A DNA stretch of 64,000 bases from Vicinamibacterales bacterium (GCA_041659285.1 JBAZYO010000017.1:1-64000), one strand, 5' to 3'. Counted from the stretch's first letter, positions 9,300 to 18,737 are shown. A program made the numbers and translations. The notes: generated by a model from the sequence alone, not told the origin.

Positions 9300-11090
9300 G
9301 TGCGCTCGAACTCGAGCGCGCGGATTAGATTTGCGCGCGATAAATTCTTCCCCTCCGGGTGGGAGTCTTGTTTGGCGCAGTTCCTTGAGCTGTTCCATAG
9401 GTATGGATATATATATCGCCCCTTGAATGGTGGCTCATGGTCGTCGGCTAACGAGAAGTGGAAGCTGAGCGATACTGAGATCATCAAGGCCATTTCCTGT
9501 GCTCACGACAAATTCTATATAGGTACAAGGGCTGGGAAGTCTACTCGGTACGCCGTCCTTGATATTGACAATGGCAGTAAGTACCACAGCAAGGCTCAGT
9601 TGGATAAGTTGCTTGCTGTGTTGGCTGCCGCCGGGCTTGGCCGCTCCTCTTTATACCGGTCGAGTTTTAGTGGTGGCTGGCACCTATATATATTCTTTGA
9701 TGAGCCGGTAAATAGTTCTGAGTTGCGCCGCCAGCTCGTGAAGTTGCTTACTTTGAGTGACTTCCAGGTGGCAAAGGGCACCCTTGAGGTTTTCCCTCAT
9801 CCTGGTGATGCATCTTTAGGTATGGGTTTGCGTTTGCCCCTGCAGTCGGGTTGGGCCTGGTTGGATAAGAAGACGCTCGATGTTGACCATGAGCGCTATG
9901 AGATGAGTGCCAGTAAGGCACTGGAATTTTTCCTTGATGTTCTCGATGCCGATGCCAATTCATTTGAGTCTTTCCGGTCGCTTAAGGCATATGTTGAAGA
10001 TTTAGAGGCGCGCAAGTCTGCTGCTTCTCGTCTGGCTGTTGTCCGTCCTGGTGCCAATGTCATTCCGCTTAGGCGACCTGAACCTGAATCTGGATCTGAA
10101 CAAGTACTGCCGCCTAGTGAGTTCAGTTCTTTTGTCTCATCGGTCTTCTTTCATTTGCCACCAGGTATCAATCCCGATAGTTGGTACAAAGGTCGGTTGT
10201 TTCATCTAAATGGTCTATCTGGGCCATCCCAAAGGGCGGAGGCTATTTTTTGTTTGGGTCACTATTTCTTCTATGGTGATCCCAGCCGGAACCTTCCGGC
10301 ATTGGGCTACGGCTATGAAGAAGAGAGAAAGTGGGCTATTAGGGAGTATCTTGATGCTCGTCACAACGGCCAGAGTGAGGACATAAACAGAGGGCGGGCT
10401 GACGCCATCGCCCAGGTTGATAGGGCCGCTAATTGGCGCCCGGCTCACAAGAAATTTGTTGAGGGCGGCAAGTACTCGGTGGCGCCTCCTATTTCTTGGG
10501 TGCGTGAGAATGCTAATAGGAAGAGGGATGCTCGCAAGAGAATTCAGGATGCTTTTGATAGAATTAGGAAGCTTGGGCGGTCATTTACTACTGTTGAGCT
10601 ACAGCAGTCGGCTGAGTGTTCCAGGGAGACTCTCTACAAGCACAAGGATATTTGGCGCCGCGATTATGAAGACCTGGCTGATGGCTTCTTTTCATCCTGT
10701 ACGGACGACTATAACGCTGTGGTGGAGGCTGCTCCTTGCGAGAGCAAGCCTCCTTCCACTGATCTAGAAAAAATTACGCCACCAGGGCTCCTGGCAGCTA
10801 GACGCATTGTCTATGAGATATCCATGAGGTCTAAAAAGGATATTAAAGCTAAAGAGAAGTCGTTCTTAGTTACTTCTGAGTCTGCTGATAAAGAGTGGAG
10901 AGACAAAGTTGCTTCTTTGACTAAGAACAGTATTTGCGATTTGCCCGTGGCTAAATTGAAAACACTTCTTTTTGTTCTGGCAAATTACTTGAGTCTTGCT
11001 CCTTGTGAGGAAGATGCTGTTCCTCTTCATGGGTATATATCAGGATTAAGGCTTGAGCTTAGTCAAAGGCAGCATGGTCCGGCACCTTAG
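9300..11090 (+). CDS. Plasmid replication protein with archaeo-eukaryotic primase-like domain
   Basis: 596 residues from a GTG, the first start after an in-frame TGA. The N-terminal half carries the primase-polymerase signature: a DxD pair in AVLDID (residues 88 and 90), SGGWHLYIF (about 124-132) and a strand with LEVFP (162-166) followed by GLRLP. This matches the AEP primase core seen in plasmid Rep proteins and TOTE-type primases. The C-terminal part has a predicted helix-turn-helix (TTVELQQSAECSRETLYKHK). The combination fits an initiator/primase that recognises the upstream array. An inverted repeat overlaps the proposed start and may be an autoregulatory operator; the true start could be slightly downstream. 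Confidence 0.75.
   Translation: MRSNSSARIRFARDKFFPSGWESCLAQFLELFHRYGYIYRPLNGGSWSSANEKWKLSDTEIIKAISCAHDKFYIGTRAGKSTRYAVLDIDNGSKYHSKAQLDKLLAVLAAAGLGRSSLYRSSFSGGWHLYIFFDEPVNSSELRRQLVKLLTLSDFQVAKGTLEVFPHPGDASLGMGLRLPLQSGWAWLDKKTLDVDHERYEMSASKALEFFLDVLDADANSFESFRSLKAYVEDLEARKSAASRLAVVRPGANVIPLRRPEPESGSEQVLPPSEFSSFVSSVFFHLPPGINPDSWYKGRLFHLNGLSGPSQRAEAIFCLGHYFFYGDPSRNLPALGYGYEEERKWAIREYLDARHNGQSEDINRGRADAIAQVDRAANWRPAHKKFVEGGKYSVAPPISWVRENANRKRDARKRIQDAFDRIRKLGRSFTTVELQQSAECSRETLYKHKDIWRRDYEDLADGFFSSCTDDYNAVVEAAPCESKPPSTDLEKITPPGLLAARRIVYEISMRSKKDIKAKEKSFLVTSESADKEWRDKVASLTKNSICDLPVAKLKTLLFVLANYLSLAPCEEDAVPLHGYISGLRLELSQRQHGPAP
9302..9319. promoter_or_regulatory. Inverted repeat at rep start, putative operator
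   Basis: GCGCTCGA, 2-base spacer, TCGAGCGC, a perfect 8-bp dyad directly on the proposed GTG start. A second GCGCGC-rich stretch follows. Position suggests repressor or initiator binding. Confidence 0.4.
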
Positions 11091-11488
11091 TTTGGGGTGG
11101 CAACGATTAGCGCGGAATCCGCCATTTGGTTCTTGGAAAGGGGGTGGAACTTCTACCTATTGCCGCATTACAGCACTGTTCCTGTTTGTGGTATCAAATG
11201 TGGGGGCAGATGGTAATGAATCCTACTTCTTGGGCTCCAGGATAGCGAAGCTGTCACCAGGGGTATTAGGAATCTGCTAAGCCTTATCAGGTAGGTGTTT
11301 CAGGATCGAGTTCTTGGATTTTTGTGGTTTTTTGTTTTCGTTTTCGTTTGAGTATTACTTCTTTTTCGACGTTGCTTGGTTTTGTAGTTGATGAAGTCGG
11401 CCCCGCAGTTTTACTGGCGAGCAGTCAAAGAAAGCCTGTCGGGCACTCCCTTCTCCCTGCCCGGCGTAGAGCCTAAGCGCACATGCCC
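11091..11488. other. Intergenic region without a convincing gene
   Basis: About 400 bp after the rep stop. The open frame at 11053-11280 overlaps the rep end and has no coding character. A T-rich run (TTTTTGTGGTTTTTTGTTTTC) near 11.32 kb is not preceded by a clear hairpin. The region then becomes GC-rich and leads into the structured radC leader. Confidence 0.5.
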
Positions 11489-11535
11489 AAAGTCAACGCC
11501 CAAGCCTACGGTGCCTAGCGGCAGGCATTGACTTT
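11489..11535. promoter_or_regulatory. Stem-loop leader upstream of radC-like gene
   Basis: AAAGTCAACGCC pairs with GGCATTGACTTT (11 of 12), enclosing a 23-base loop, about 70 bases before the ribosome-binding site. It is followed by GGACCCCTTTT, a word nearly repeated in the leaders of ssb and of the 55-residue gene at 19.8 kb. Confidence 0.45.
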
Positions 11536-11606
11536 AGGACCCCTTTTTGCGCTTTGCGGGCAGTGCTGCATGGGGCGCACTCGCGCCCTTTTCCTGGGAG
11601 GTGCCT

Positions 11607-12233
11607 GTGAACAATATTTTGGTAAGTGGCGTGGCTGTGAATAACCAGCTGATTGATAGTCAGACGGTGAGCGGCACTATGTTTGTTAAGAGCACTAAAA
11701 AGAACTTGGCTAGAGAGAACTTGAGTAGTAGACGATCTGACAATAAGACGTTAAAGAAAAAGAGATTGAGTGGCAGCACTTTGAAAAAACACTTGAAATA
11801 TATTGTGCCAGAATTGAAGCTGGCACTAATCAAAGAGCCAGGCGTGAAGCCACATGCTATACATGGTCCGCAAGAAATAGAGCGCTTGATTGAACCTATG
11901 AAATTCTACCCGGAGGAGCATTTTGTAGCCTTCCATCTTGATACCAAATTTCAAGTTATTGGTTACAACGAAGTTTCAAAAGGTACTGTTAGTGCCAGTC
12001 TTGTGCACCCAAGAGAAGTATTTAAAGCCGCTCTACTTTCAAATTCCACCGCTATTATCTGCGCGCACAATCACCCGAGCGGTATTGTGAAACCCAGTAA
12101 TGAAGACCTTGAGACTACTAGTACACTGATTAAAGCCGGTCAGATTCTAGGTGTGCTAGTGCTCGATCATGTCATCATCGGCGGTGACGAGTTGTTTAGT
12201 CTGAGGGAAAACCGGCCAGATCTCTGGCTGTAG
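11607..12233 (+). CDS. radC: RadC-family JAB/MPN domain protein
   Basis: The GTG start was chosen because GGGAGG lies 5 bases upstream; the frame is open further up without a better start. The product is 208 residues. The C-terminal 120 residues are a RadC JAB1/MPN-like metal-binding domain with the signature HNHPSG followed by PSNED, and an upstream HPREVFK stretch. The N-terminal 80 residues are basic and lack the usual helix-hairpin-helix of chromosomal RadC, as is common in plasmid- and phage-borne copies. Function of RadC proteins is still unclear; plasmid copies accompany anti-restriction and ssb genes. The gene stands alone behind a structured leader. Confidence 0.85.
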   Translation: MNNILVSGVAVNNQLIDSQTVSGTMFVKSTKKNLARENLSSRRSDNKTLKKKRLSGSTLKKHLKYIVPELKLALIKEPGVKPHAIHGPQEIERLIEPMKFYPEEHFVAFHLDTKFQVIGYNEVSKGTVSASLVHPREVFKAALLSNSTAIICAHNHPSGIVKPSNEDLETTSTLIKAGQILGVLVLDHVIIGGDELFSLRENRPDLWL

Positions 12234-12545
12234 CTAGGCCAAAATATTGCCGCCGGTGTCGTGGGCAGGCACTGGCGGCTGATTGGGCAAGCAAAAGAGG
12301 CGCAGTTAATCGGCTGGGCTAAGATGGCGATGAAAATAATTCGCCCTGCTGTTTTACTGGGCTGATTCTGATAGGTCTGGTGCCTGAAAAAGGGGGGTCT
12401 GCTCTACCGGCTTTCTCCTCCTATATGAAGGGCATCGCTATACCACAAAGCAGCCAGCCAAGGCTTACGACCTTGTTACATCATAGCACTGTGTAATTTG
12501 AATGTTTGAAGCTGTCAGCTGACATCATGAAACTCCTACTGTGAG
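12234..12545. other. Convergent intergenic region
   Basis: About 310 bp between the radC-like gene and the convergent zinc-finger gene. GCCGCC and GGCGGC near 12.25-12.28 kb could form a terminator stem, but no T run follows. No gene seen. Confidence 0.4.
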
Positions 12546-13667
12546 TTATTCTTTTTGTCGCCCAAAATTTGCAAGATAGCATTTGTAGCAGCCCCGGCCC
12601 TCAAAAGTACGCTTTCTTACAATTTGTTGGAAGCTATGATTGTTCTTGCAAATCCACCAGACTTTCAAAGTCGATGCCGCAGTTATCTCTTTACCGGAGA
12701 GCTTGCCGTTCTTCGTTGGATGCAGCTCTTTGGCTAATTTAGGGAAAAGTTTTGCCAGACAGTTTGTAATAGATAGCCGTCTATTGAGACAGAAAGGGCA
12801 TTTTGTTCTTACCTGAACTCGCATGTTGACTGGCGCCAACCACTCATGATCTGCTCCGCTAGAGCACTTCCACCATATCTTTTCACGGCTAGTCAAAGAG
12901 AAGTCTTGTGGCTTCAGTGGTTTGTTTTTACTGGGATGAAATTGCTTTGCCAGTTCTTTGTCGCGTGATAGGTTGTTTGTGCTGGAGGCTAAAGAGCCTT
13001 TACAGAACGGGCAACGCTCTCCCTTGCGGCGGTTAAATGTTGAAATCCAGAGATGGTCTTTACTTACTTTGCATTTCCAGTGGACTTTGTTCTTGATTGA
13101 AAGCTTGTAAGGGTCTATGCCTTTGTTTCTTTTGCTATCAAACTGAGCGAGCACTTTTGGATAACTTCTGAGATCTATGGTGTCGCCTATGCCGCACTTT
13201 GGGCAACCGGTATCCTTTGAACTGCGGCTGTTTATGCTCACTAACCAAGTATGCTTGGAATTGGTTTGGCATTGCCACCAGTAGCGGTTGGCGCCTCCGG
13301 CAACATCTTTTACTTTCTTCCTGTTTCGCTTTTCCATGAACTCTTTGGCGAGGTCTGGACGCACAGTGACTAGAGAATTGGTGACCGATAGCTTCTTATT
13401 TGCGCAAAAAGGGCAGCCATTATTTCCACTGCGAAAGGACCGAACAGCAGTAAAAATCACAGTCTTAAAAATGTGATCAGGGCCTTTGGGGCAGCGGAAC
13501 CAGACTAGAACATTTGCGCCGCTAGAGAAGTCTTCGGGGCCGAAGCCACAATTGTGCTTGTAGTCCCAGAGCGCGGCTACTTCTGGATAGGCGCGAGATA
13601 GTGGAACTCGTTTTTCGAGCGGATACGGTTCATAGATTTCTTCAATATCTCGCTTCTTTACTGGCAT
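12546..13667 (-). CDS. Five-repeat treble-clef zinc-finger protein (DUF4379-like)
   Basis: 373 residues built from five homologous units of about 65 residues. Each has a P..A.E..P.KN-type helix, a WWKC or equivalent strand with H..W, and ends in CPxC; the CPxC/CxxC pairs sit at residues 85-88, 155-158, 219-222, 290-293 and 360-363. This is the treble-clef zinc-ribbon repeat known as DUF4379, found in phage, giant-virus and bacterial mobile-element proteins, sometimes next to nuclease domains. No nuclease domain is visible here. Nucleic-acid binding is the probable role. It is convergent with radC and divergent from kfrA. Confidence 0.8.
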   Translation of the reverse strand: MPVKKRDIEEIYEPYPLEKRVPLSRAYPEVAALWDYKHNCGFGPEDFSSGANVLVWFRCPKGPDHIFKTVIFTAVRSFRSGNNGCPFCANKKLSVTNSLVTVRPDLAKEFMEKRNRKKVKDVAGGANRYWWQCQTNSKHTWLVSINSRSSKDTGCPKCGIGDTIDLRSYPKVLAQFDSKRNKGIDPYKLSIKNKVHWKCKVSKDHLWISTFNRRKGERCPFCKGSLASSTNNLSRDKELAKQFHPSKNKPLKPQDFSLTSREKIWWKCSSGADHEWLAPVNMRVQVRTKCPFCLNRRLSITNCLAKLFPKLAKELHPTKNGKLSGKEITAASTLKVWWICKNNHSFQQIVRKRTFEGRGCYKCYLANFGRQKE

Positions 13668-13925
13668 ATTTCGCGCACTAGAAGAGGGTAAAAATTGGAC
13701 TCTATTATTTCACCGTATCATCAGCGGAATAAACAACAGTTTCGCCGCTGGAGAGATCAATACATGCCGGTCTAAAAACGGCTCAAAAAAACGTCGTCGG
13801 TTATCGCAGCAATATGAAATCGCCATGGCACCCGTGGCGCCTAAGGCTCATTTTTCAGGGGCTGCTATTACGCGCGTGCGCGCGATAGTGGCAAAAACCG
13901 CGAAAAACGCAAAAATTTGATGTTT

Positions 13926-13990
13926 TATTGGTAATAATAAATGGTAATAGTAATAATAAAGATAATAGTGGTAAAAATAAAGTGTGGTAA
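13926..13990. promoter_or_regulatory. AT-rich GGTAATA-type repeats before kfrA
   Basis: A low-complexity stretch with repeated GGTAATA, GGTAATAG and TAATAATAAAG words directly upstream of the kfrA start. KfrA proteins repress their own promoters by binding operator repeats, so this is a likely operator/promoter region. It is sharply more AT-rich than the GC-rich CGCGCG dyad at about 13.87 kb. Confidence 0.4.
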
Positions 13991-14022
13991 GATGTCTCCA
14001 TTGATGAATGGAGGGCTGAAAG

Positions 14023-14901
14023 ATGGCACGCAGGCACCCGATAGACCCGGATGAGCTTTTTGAGACCGCCAACCGGCTGGTAGCAGAAGGTAAAGACGTA
14101 ACCGCGACCACGTTACTTGATGCCCTGGGGGGCGGTAGCCTCCGGACCATATATAAGTACCTGGAGCAGTGGAAGGATAAGGCGCCAATTGTGCCGGTCA
14201 AGAAAGCGGTTGATATTCCAGATCGGGTGCAAGCCTCTTTTGCTATGGCCTGGCGTATGGCCACAGACGAAGCCGCCATTGAGATTGAGGCAGTGAAGCA
14301 AAAGGCTGCTGAAGATGTGGCGGCAGCAATCAACCGCTTTCAAGAAGCCCTGAATGCTGCCGAGAGGCTTGAGCGAGAGGCCCAGGAGGCCGCCGAAACA
14401 ATTGATGGTCTCAAGTCGCAAATGGTGACTTTGACAGAAGAAGTCACTAGCCTGTCTGCTACTGGAGCTCGGTACAAGGCTACTGCCGAACAGTTGGAAC
14501 AGCAGGTAAAGGCCCAAGGGCAAGAGCTTGAGCGTATGCATAAAGAACGTGCCGAAGAGCGCGAAGAGCACGCACAGCAAATAACAAAGCTGGAAGAAGG
14601 TGCCGCGCAATCGGCTAAGAGATACCAGCAGGAAATTGATAGTCTCAGAGCTGTGTTGGACGAGGCGCGCGGTAAAATTACTGAAGTTGAAAAACAGAGA
14701 GACGAAGCGAAAACCAGCATTAGCGACAGTCAAAAGCAGTTGGAGAAAGCCGAAGCCGCGGCAAAAGCTGATAGAGCAGAAAGAGACGCAGCAATTAAGG
14801 AAGCGGCGGAGTTGAAGGGGCTCTCGGGTTCATTGAAAGAACAAAATGCCGCACTGATGGCCAAGCTCAATAGTGATGAAAAATCAGAGAAGAAGAAGTA
14901 G
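14023..14901 (+). CDS. kfrA: KfrA-like plasmid DNA-binding coiled-coil protein
   Basis: 292 residues. The first about 110 residues match the KfrA N-terminal DNA-binding domain (DELFETANRLVAEGKDVTAT, then GSLRTIYKYLEQWK). Residues about 120-280 are an almost unbroken Ala/Glu/Gln-rich coiled coil. KfrA proteins are plasmid-encoded transcriptional repressors thought to assist partition by forming filaments. GGAGG lies 10 bases before the ATG. A gene of unknown function follows after 16 bases, so they form an operon. This is one of the clearest plasmid markers in the window. Confidence 0.9.
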   Translation: MARRHPIDPDELFETANRLVAEGKDVTATTLLDALGGGSLRTIYKYLEQWKDKAPIVPVKKAVDIPDRVQASFAMAWRMATDEAAIEIEAVKQKAAEDVAAAINRFQEALNAAERLEREAQEAAETIDGLKSQMVTLTEEVTSLSATGARYKATAEQLEQQVKAQGQELERMHKERAEEREEHAQQITKLEEGAAQSAKRYQQEIDSLRAVLDEARGKITEVEKQRDEAKTSISDSQKQLEKAEAAAKADRAERDAAIKEAAELKGLSGSLKEQNAALMAKLNSDEKSEKKK

Positions 14902-14917
14902 AAATAGAAGTAACTAA

Positions 14918-15517
14918 ATGACAAGCAACATCATCGCCACAAAGCTGTTAACAGCACAGTTTGAAGAGATTCTGGCAATAGTTGATACCACCGTGACAGG
15001 GGCAATTCTTGGCGGTGTTCATCCAGTATCTTTTGAAGCGCTTTTGTCTATTTGGTTTTTGCGTTTTGCATTGACTGGTCGAATTGGTAAAACTTCAGAC
15101 AAGCACTTTGATAAGTGGTGCGATATCGACAGAGTCTGGACACCAGTAGTTAGTCGTGTCATGGATTTCGTTGACGATTTTGATGGCGAAATCAAAGCAA
15201 CTGCCGACTGTGCCGAGCTTAATTTCTTGCGTAAGGAATGCAAAATACGCGATAGGAAACAGGCAGAAATAGAACGGCGTCGCGATGGTAAAAAGGCAAT
15301 TATAACTATTGAATGGTTGCTATTTACCTTTGGAAAGAGAGCCGAGCCGATAGATGAATCACTCGTGGAGCTGGCGTTCTTGGTGGTCTGGTTTAAGTTG
15401 GCCGCACTCCTTAAGCAAACTGATGATGAATCATATTTGATAGTCAGACAAAACTGGCTAACCGTGCAGCAGACCTACTCGGAAGTAATGGATCGGCAGT
15501 GGCTTGCAATGGGTTGA
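14918..15517 (+). CDS. Hypothetical protein in operon with kfrA
   Basis: 199 residues, mostly helical, with no signal peptide or convincing membrane span and a central basic stretch (RKECKIRDRKQAEIERRRDGKK). I do not recognise the family. The 16-base gap to kfrA argues for co-transcription and perhaps a role in the same partition or copy-control function. Confidence 0.6.
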   Translation: MTSNIIATKLLTAQFEEILAIVDTTVTGAILGGVHPVSFEALLSIWFLRFALTGRIGKTSDKHFDKWCDIDRVWTPVVSRVMDFVDDFDGEIKATADCAELNFLRKECKIRDRKQAEIERRRDGKKAIITIEWLLFTFGKRAEPIDESLVELAFLVVWFKLAALLKQTDDESYLIVRQNWLTVQQTYSEVMDRQWLAMG

Positions 15518-15909
15518 CCAACCGTACCTCAAGCCTCAAGCGCCAAGTCAGTGCTCCAGTAGCGCTTTTTCAGGCATGTACTATCTGGCTCATGCGTCAG
15601 AGGCTGTTGCTGCATGGAAAGTAACTTTATCTGCTGTATGTCACTGCACAGACTGATTTTCTTTGAGAAGTTTTAGTTGCAGTCGCTTGTCTATTTTTTG
15701 ATTCTCTTCTTTGAATGGCGCTGAATCTTGCTATAGCCCTACCTGGCTCTGCTCGAATATTGTTTTTTTTGTCTGCCTAATCTAGTTCTGTCACTGCCAC
15801 TGGTGCACTGCTTGTTTGTTGCCGCGATCTGGCTGTGGCTTGGGAGCGCCGGTAGAGTGAAATAGGTGCTCATGTGTACCTCGCGTGCATGTCTAAAAGT
15901 GCCTACCGT
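15518..15909. other. Intergenic region without a convincing gene
   Basis: About 390 bp between the kfrA operon and the ssb leader. I see no open frame with coding character and no clear terminator. Confidence 0.4.
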
Positions 15910-15992
15910 GACACGGATTTTGTCTGCTATCCAATGGCGACCCCCTTTTGAGGGGGCGCTTGCGCGTCCATTGGGCAGCCGCACTCCGTGTC
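15910..15992. promoter_or_regulatory. Nested palindromic leader of ssb
   Basis: Three concentric dyads: GACACGGA/TCCGTGTC outermost, CCAATGG/CCATTGG inside, and CCCCC/GGGGG innermost around TTTTGA. All are perfect. The 83-base structure ends about 38 bases before the ssb ATG. Such a fold is expected of a structured RNA leader or of a single-strand promoter (as in plasmid leading regions). Confidence 0.55.
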
Positions 15993-16029
15993 TTTCTGGG
16001 GGCACTAACAAGCACTTGGAGGTGCCAAA

Positions 16030-16425
16030 ATGAACAACTCAATCACAATAGTCGGTCGCGTCGGTCAAGCCCCTAGCTCAGTTTCGTTCGGCGATACTGG
16101 AAACAAGGTGGTGAAGTTTTCGGTGGCGGTAAAAGAATTCTCGTCTAATACCGACGAAGAAAAAACAATGTGGCTCGATGTCGATGCCTGGAATGGGCTA
16201 GGTGAGCGTGCTCTCAAGACCATCACTAAAGGGCGTGAAATCGTGATCAACGGAAGACTGTCTCTCTCTAACTTCTCAAAAGAAATAAACGGCGTGAAGG
16301 TGCAGTTGACCAAGCCGGTAATAAAGCTCACGTCCTTTCATCTCTGCGGTAAAAGGCCGACTGATGACGAGACTCAACCAGAGGAGCAACCTGCTCCGAA
16401 GAAAGCGAAAGCCGCCAAAAACTAG
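16030..16425 (+). CDS. ssb: Single-stranded DNA-binding protein (plasmid type)
   Basis: 131 residues. The N-terminal about 105 residues form the SSB OB fold (MNNSITIVGRVGQAP, VVKFSVAV, WLDVDAWN, GREIVINGRLS). The C-terminal tail is short, Pro/Lys/Ala-rich, and lacks the acidic DDDIPF-type tip used by chromosomal SSB to recruit partners, as in many plasmid SSBs. GGAGG precedes the ATG by 8 bases. Plasmid ssb genes protect incoming DNA and dampen SOS during conjugation. Confidence 0.93.
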   Translation: MNNSITIVGRVGQAPSSVSFGDTGNKVVKFSVAVKEFSSNTDEEKTMWLDVDAWNGLGERALKTITKGREIVINGRLSLSNFSKEINGVKVQLTKPVIKLTSFHLCGKRPTDDETQPEEQPAPKKAKAAKN

Positions 16426-16584
16426 GCTGTGCTTGAGGCAGGGGTTAAGTAGCCTCTGCCTCTTATGGCTTTTCTCTTTATTATCGATTTTTGTATGCCA
16501 CCGGTAATGGTGTCACTGCTTTATTGTTTTGTCTGTTTGTTTTTTATTCTGAATTCTGATGTGGCTTTTCAGGTTCTTTAAGCA

Positions 16585-16674
16585 TACGGGGGTAGCGCCA
16601 CCGCGCGTCAAGCGTGGTGTTAGTGCCGGCGGAATGTTTGACCCTTCCGCTTGACCCCCAGAGCCACCCCCGTA
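16585..16674. promoter_or_regulatory. Nested palindromic leader of the Gp88-like gene
   Basis: TACGGGGGT/ACCCCCGTA encloses GTCAAGCG/CGCTTGAC, which encloses GCGGAA/TTCCGC (this last pair overlaps the second dyad, so the two are alternatives). All pairs are perfect. The structure ends about 50 bases before the start codon of the next gene. Confidence 0.5.
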
Positions 16675-16721
16675 CCCCCATAGCTGCGGCGAAAAGCCGC
16701 TGTTAACCGGAGGTTACTGAG

Positions 16722-17540
16722 GTGAAAACAGAAATGAACAGAGAGAAACAGGCGAACCAGTACGGCCTTGAACTCACAAATAATAGTAAGACCTCATGGG
16801 CCTTCAGTATGCCTAGAAACAAGACCTGTGTCATGGCTACAGATGTCTGCCGCAAAGTCTGTTATGGCAACGGTATCCGCTACCAGAGCGAGGCTCAGAA
16901 GGCAAAGAGGGAGCGCAATTACCGCACTGTCGAACTGCTTTTAGATAGAGGTGGCCCTGAGTTATTGGCAGAAAATCTCACGGTGCTAATTGATCAGGTG
17001 AGACCATCTGATTGGCTTGCTGCGTCAATTATGGGTGAGAAGACCAGGACGCCCTGGACAATTCGCATTCATGATCTAGGCGACTGGCACGAAGCTCGAT
17101 ACGTGAAAGCCTGGCTGATAGCCGCTAAATCCAGACCTTTATGCAAACTCTGGTTTTATACCAGGAGCTTCCAGGAGAAGAAGCTATTCAAGGCAATAAC
17201 AGAACTGGCTGCCTTACCCAATTGTCAGGGCTGGCTCAGTGTCGATACTGAAAACTTTGAGGCTGGTTTACTAGCCTACGCCCAGGAGCCTGGTGTCTGG
17301 AAGCTGGCGCTGTTGCAGCAGGAGCGGGATCTTGTAGAAGAGTTACTGCCCGAACTTATCAAAACAGCAAGAACAAAAGAGCTTGTGTCTTTTCCTGTGC
17401 ATCGCGGCGGTCGGCATGTGGAGCCAGTAATAGACGCTGGTATGTATACATGTCCGGCTGTTGTCGGTGTCTACAAGTTGGAATCCAATGCCGCGAAACT
17501 GAGGCCATGCCAGACTTGTAGCTTTTGCCTGCCTCAGTGA
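16722..17540 (+). CDS. Gp88-family protein with cysteine clusters
   Basis: 272 residues. Resembles the phage/plasmid Gene Product 88 family: SWAFSMPRNKTC, an early VCRKVCYG cysteine cluster, RIHDLGDWHEARYVKAW, then LWFYTRSF, and a C-terminal CP...CQTCSFCLPQ cluster. The cysteines could hold a metal or Fe-S cluster. The biochemical function of the family is unknown. GGAGG lies about 13 bases before the start. It stands alone behind a palindromic leader, next to ssb, a pairing known in mobile-element leading regions. Confidence 0.75.
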   Translation: MKTEMNREKQANQYGLELTNNSKTSWAFSMPRNKTCVMATDVCRKVCYGNGIRYQSEAQKAKRERNYRTVELLLDRGGPELLAENLTVLIDQVRPSDWLAASIMGEKTRTPWTIRIHDLGDWHEARYVKAWLIAAKSRPLCKLWFYTRSFQEKKLFKAITELAALPNCQGWLSVDTENFEAGLLAYAQEPGVWKLALLQQERDLVEELLPELIKTARTKELVSFPVHRGGRHVEPVIDAGMYTCPAVVGVYKLESNAAKLRPCQTCSFCLPQ

Positions 17541-17777
17541 TGTGGCACAGCATTGTCTAATTTAGTCTCTGTCTCGCGCCCAAGCAGTCAAAGTGTCCTT
17601 AGTTGTAGCGGCATGACATGAGGAGTCACTGTGAACTTAACGATAGTTGAAGCGCGTTGAGACAGTGGTGTATAGCCAGCTTTAAGGCTGAGCAGAAGAG
17701 GGATATACAAGATGATAAAAATGTATATTTAATTCACGCTCGACAGGATATATCCTAAAGTCACTTTTCAAGAGGGC

Positions 17778-18299
17778 GTGGCAATGGTAACAAAAGCAGA
17801 GCGGACGATAATTGTGCCAGACACAATTTATATGAAGGTCTACAGGCTGGCAGAGAACGAGCAGACAAACATCCCTTTTGTGATCAGGCAACTTTTGGTA
17901 AAGGCGCTAGCTGATGAGAGAAACCGGCCTGATTGGTTTTATGAAATGCAGCGTGAAGTTGTGGGCTTGAGAAACGACGTGCTCGCTGCTCAACGAAAGA
18001 ATGAGAAGCAAGATCTTTCAGGAGAGCAGTTGTTGCTAGAGCTGAAACAGCAGATTGCCGAGTTGACTGCAGCTTTAGCTGTCGCACCAGAGAAGACAAA
18101 AGTTGAGATAGAAGACGAGAAAGCATACGATTTTATGCTTTGGCCTGAAATCGCAAAAGAGCAAGAGCCAATACTAGAACCATTGATAGATGCCGAGCCC
18201 GTAGAAGTGGTAGTTAGCATTAATCAGCAGGAAAAAGGCAAGGTAATAAGGCCGTTCTTTGGCAGGCTCAGTCAAATGTTTAACAGTGTTCTTAGTTGA
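17778..18299 (+). CDS. Predicted ribbon-helix-helix protein with coiled coil
   Basis: 173 residues (either the listed GTG-proximal start or the ATG three codons in). The first 45 residues (RTIIVPDTIYMKVYRLAE, then IPFVIRQLLVKALADE) look like a ribbon-helix-helix DNA-binding unit, followed by a coiled coil and a conserved-looking tail (RPFFGRLSQMF). The same layout and a similar tail (WPNIVERLTEMF) occur in the minus-strand protein at 58.5-59.0 kb, so these are probably paralogues. Likely a plasmid transcription or mobilization accessory factor. Confidence 0.6.
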   Translation: MAMVTKAERTIIVPDTIYMKVYRLAENEQTNIPFVIRQLLVKALADERNRPDWFYEMQREVVGLRNDVLAAQRKNEKQDLSGEQLLLELKQQIAELTAALAVAPEKTKVEIEDEKAYDFMLWPEIAKEQEPILEPLIDAEPVEVVVSINQQEKGKVIRPFFGRLSQMFNSVLS

Positions 18300-18737
18300 G
18301 TTAGCCTGATGCAGAAAAGGCGTCGAGCCAAGGCTTACGGCGTAATAAACAGCATAGTAAGGTGCGGTGCTTGAGCCCCTAGTGTCAAGGGCATTTGGCT
18401 GGTATTATTGACTTCGTCTGGTACGATAAGAATGATGACCCTGAGAGCCTGCGGCAAGCTTGTTCTCGGGGTTTTCTTTTGTCCCTTATGAGATATTTTG
18501 TCGTTCACAATGACCATTGACCTTGTCAAATGGATATATCATTTTCTCTTGACGGCGTTCTGAAATTGGCTGGCCGAAATTTTGAGCAAGCGACAAAAAA
18601 AGAGCGCCGTTCAAGTTTTCAGTTTGCTGCACCGGCCTAGCTGCGACAAGCTGGGCTATACACACGCAAGTTGAGTAGACTTGATGGAAAGAGTAGATAT
18701 GACTTATAGAAGAGAGTCTTGCTGGCTGACAGAAATA
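18300..18737. other. Intergenic region without a convincing gene
   Basis: 440 bp. CTTGACGGCG near 18.55 kb and CGCCGTTCAAG near 18.61 kb form an imperfect dyad. No gene seen. Confidence 0.4.

Noticed and set aside
11053..11280. 75-codon plus-strand frame overlapping the rep end
   Set aside because: No ribosome-binding site, no conserved-looking features, overlaps the true gene.
14113..14733. 206-codon minus-strand frame opposite kfrA
   Set aside because: Shadow of the biased coiled-coil codons of kfrA.
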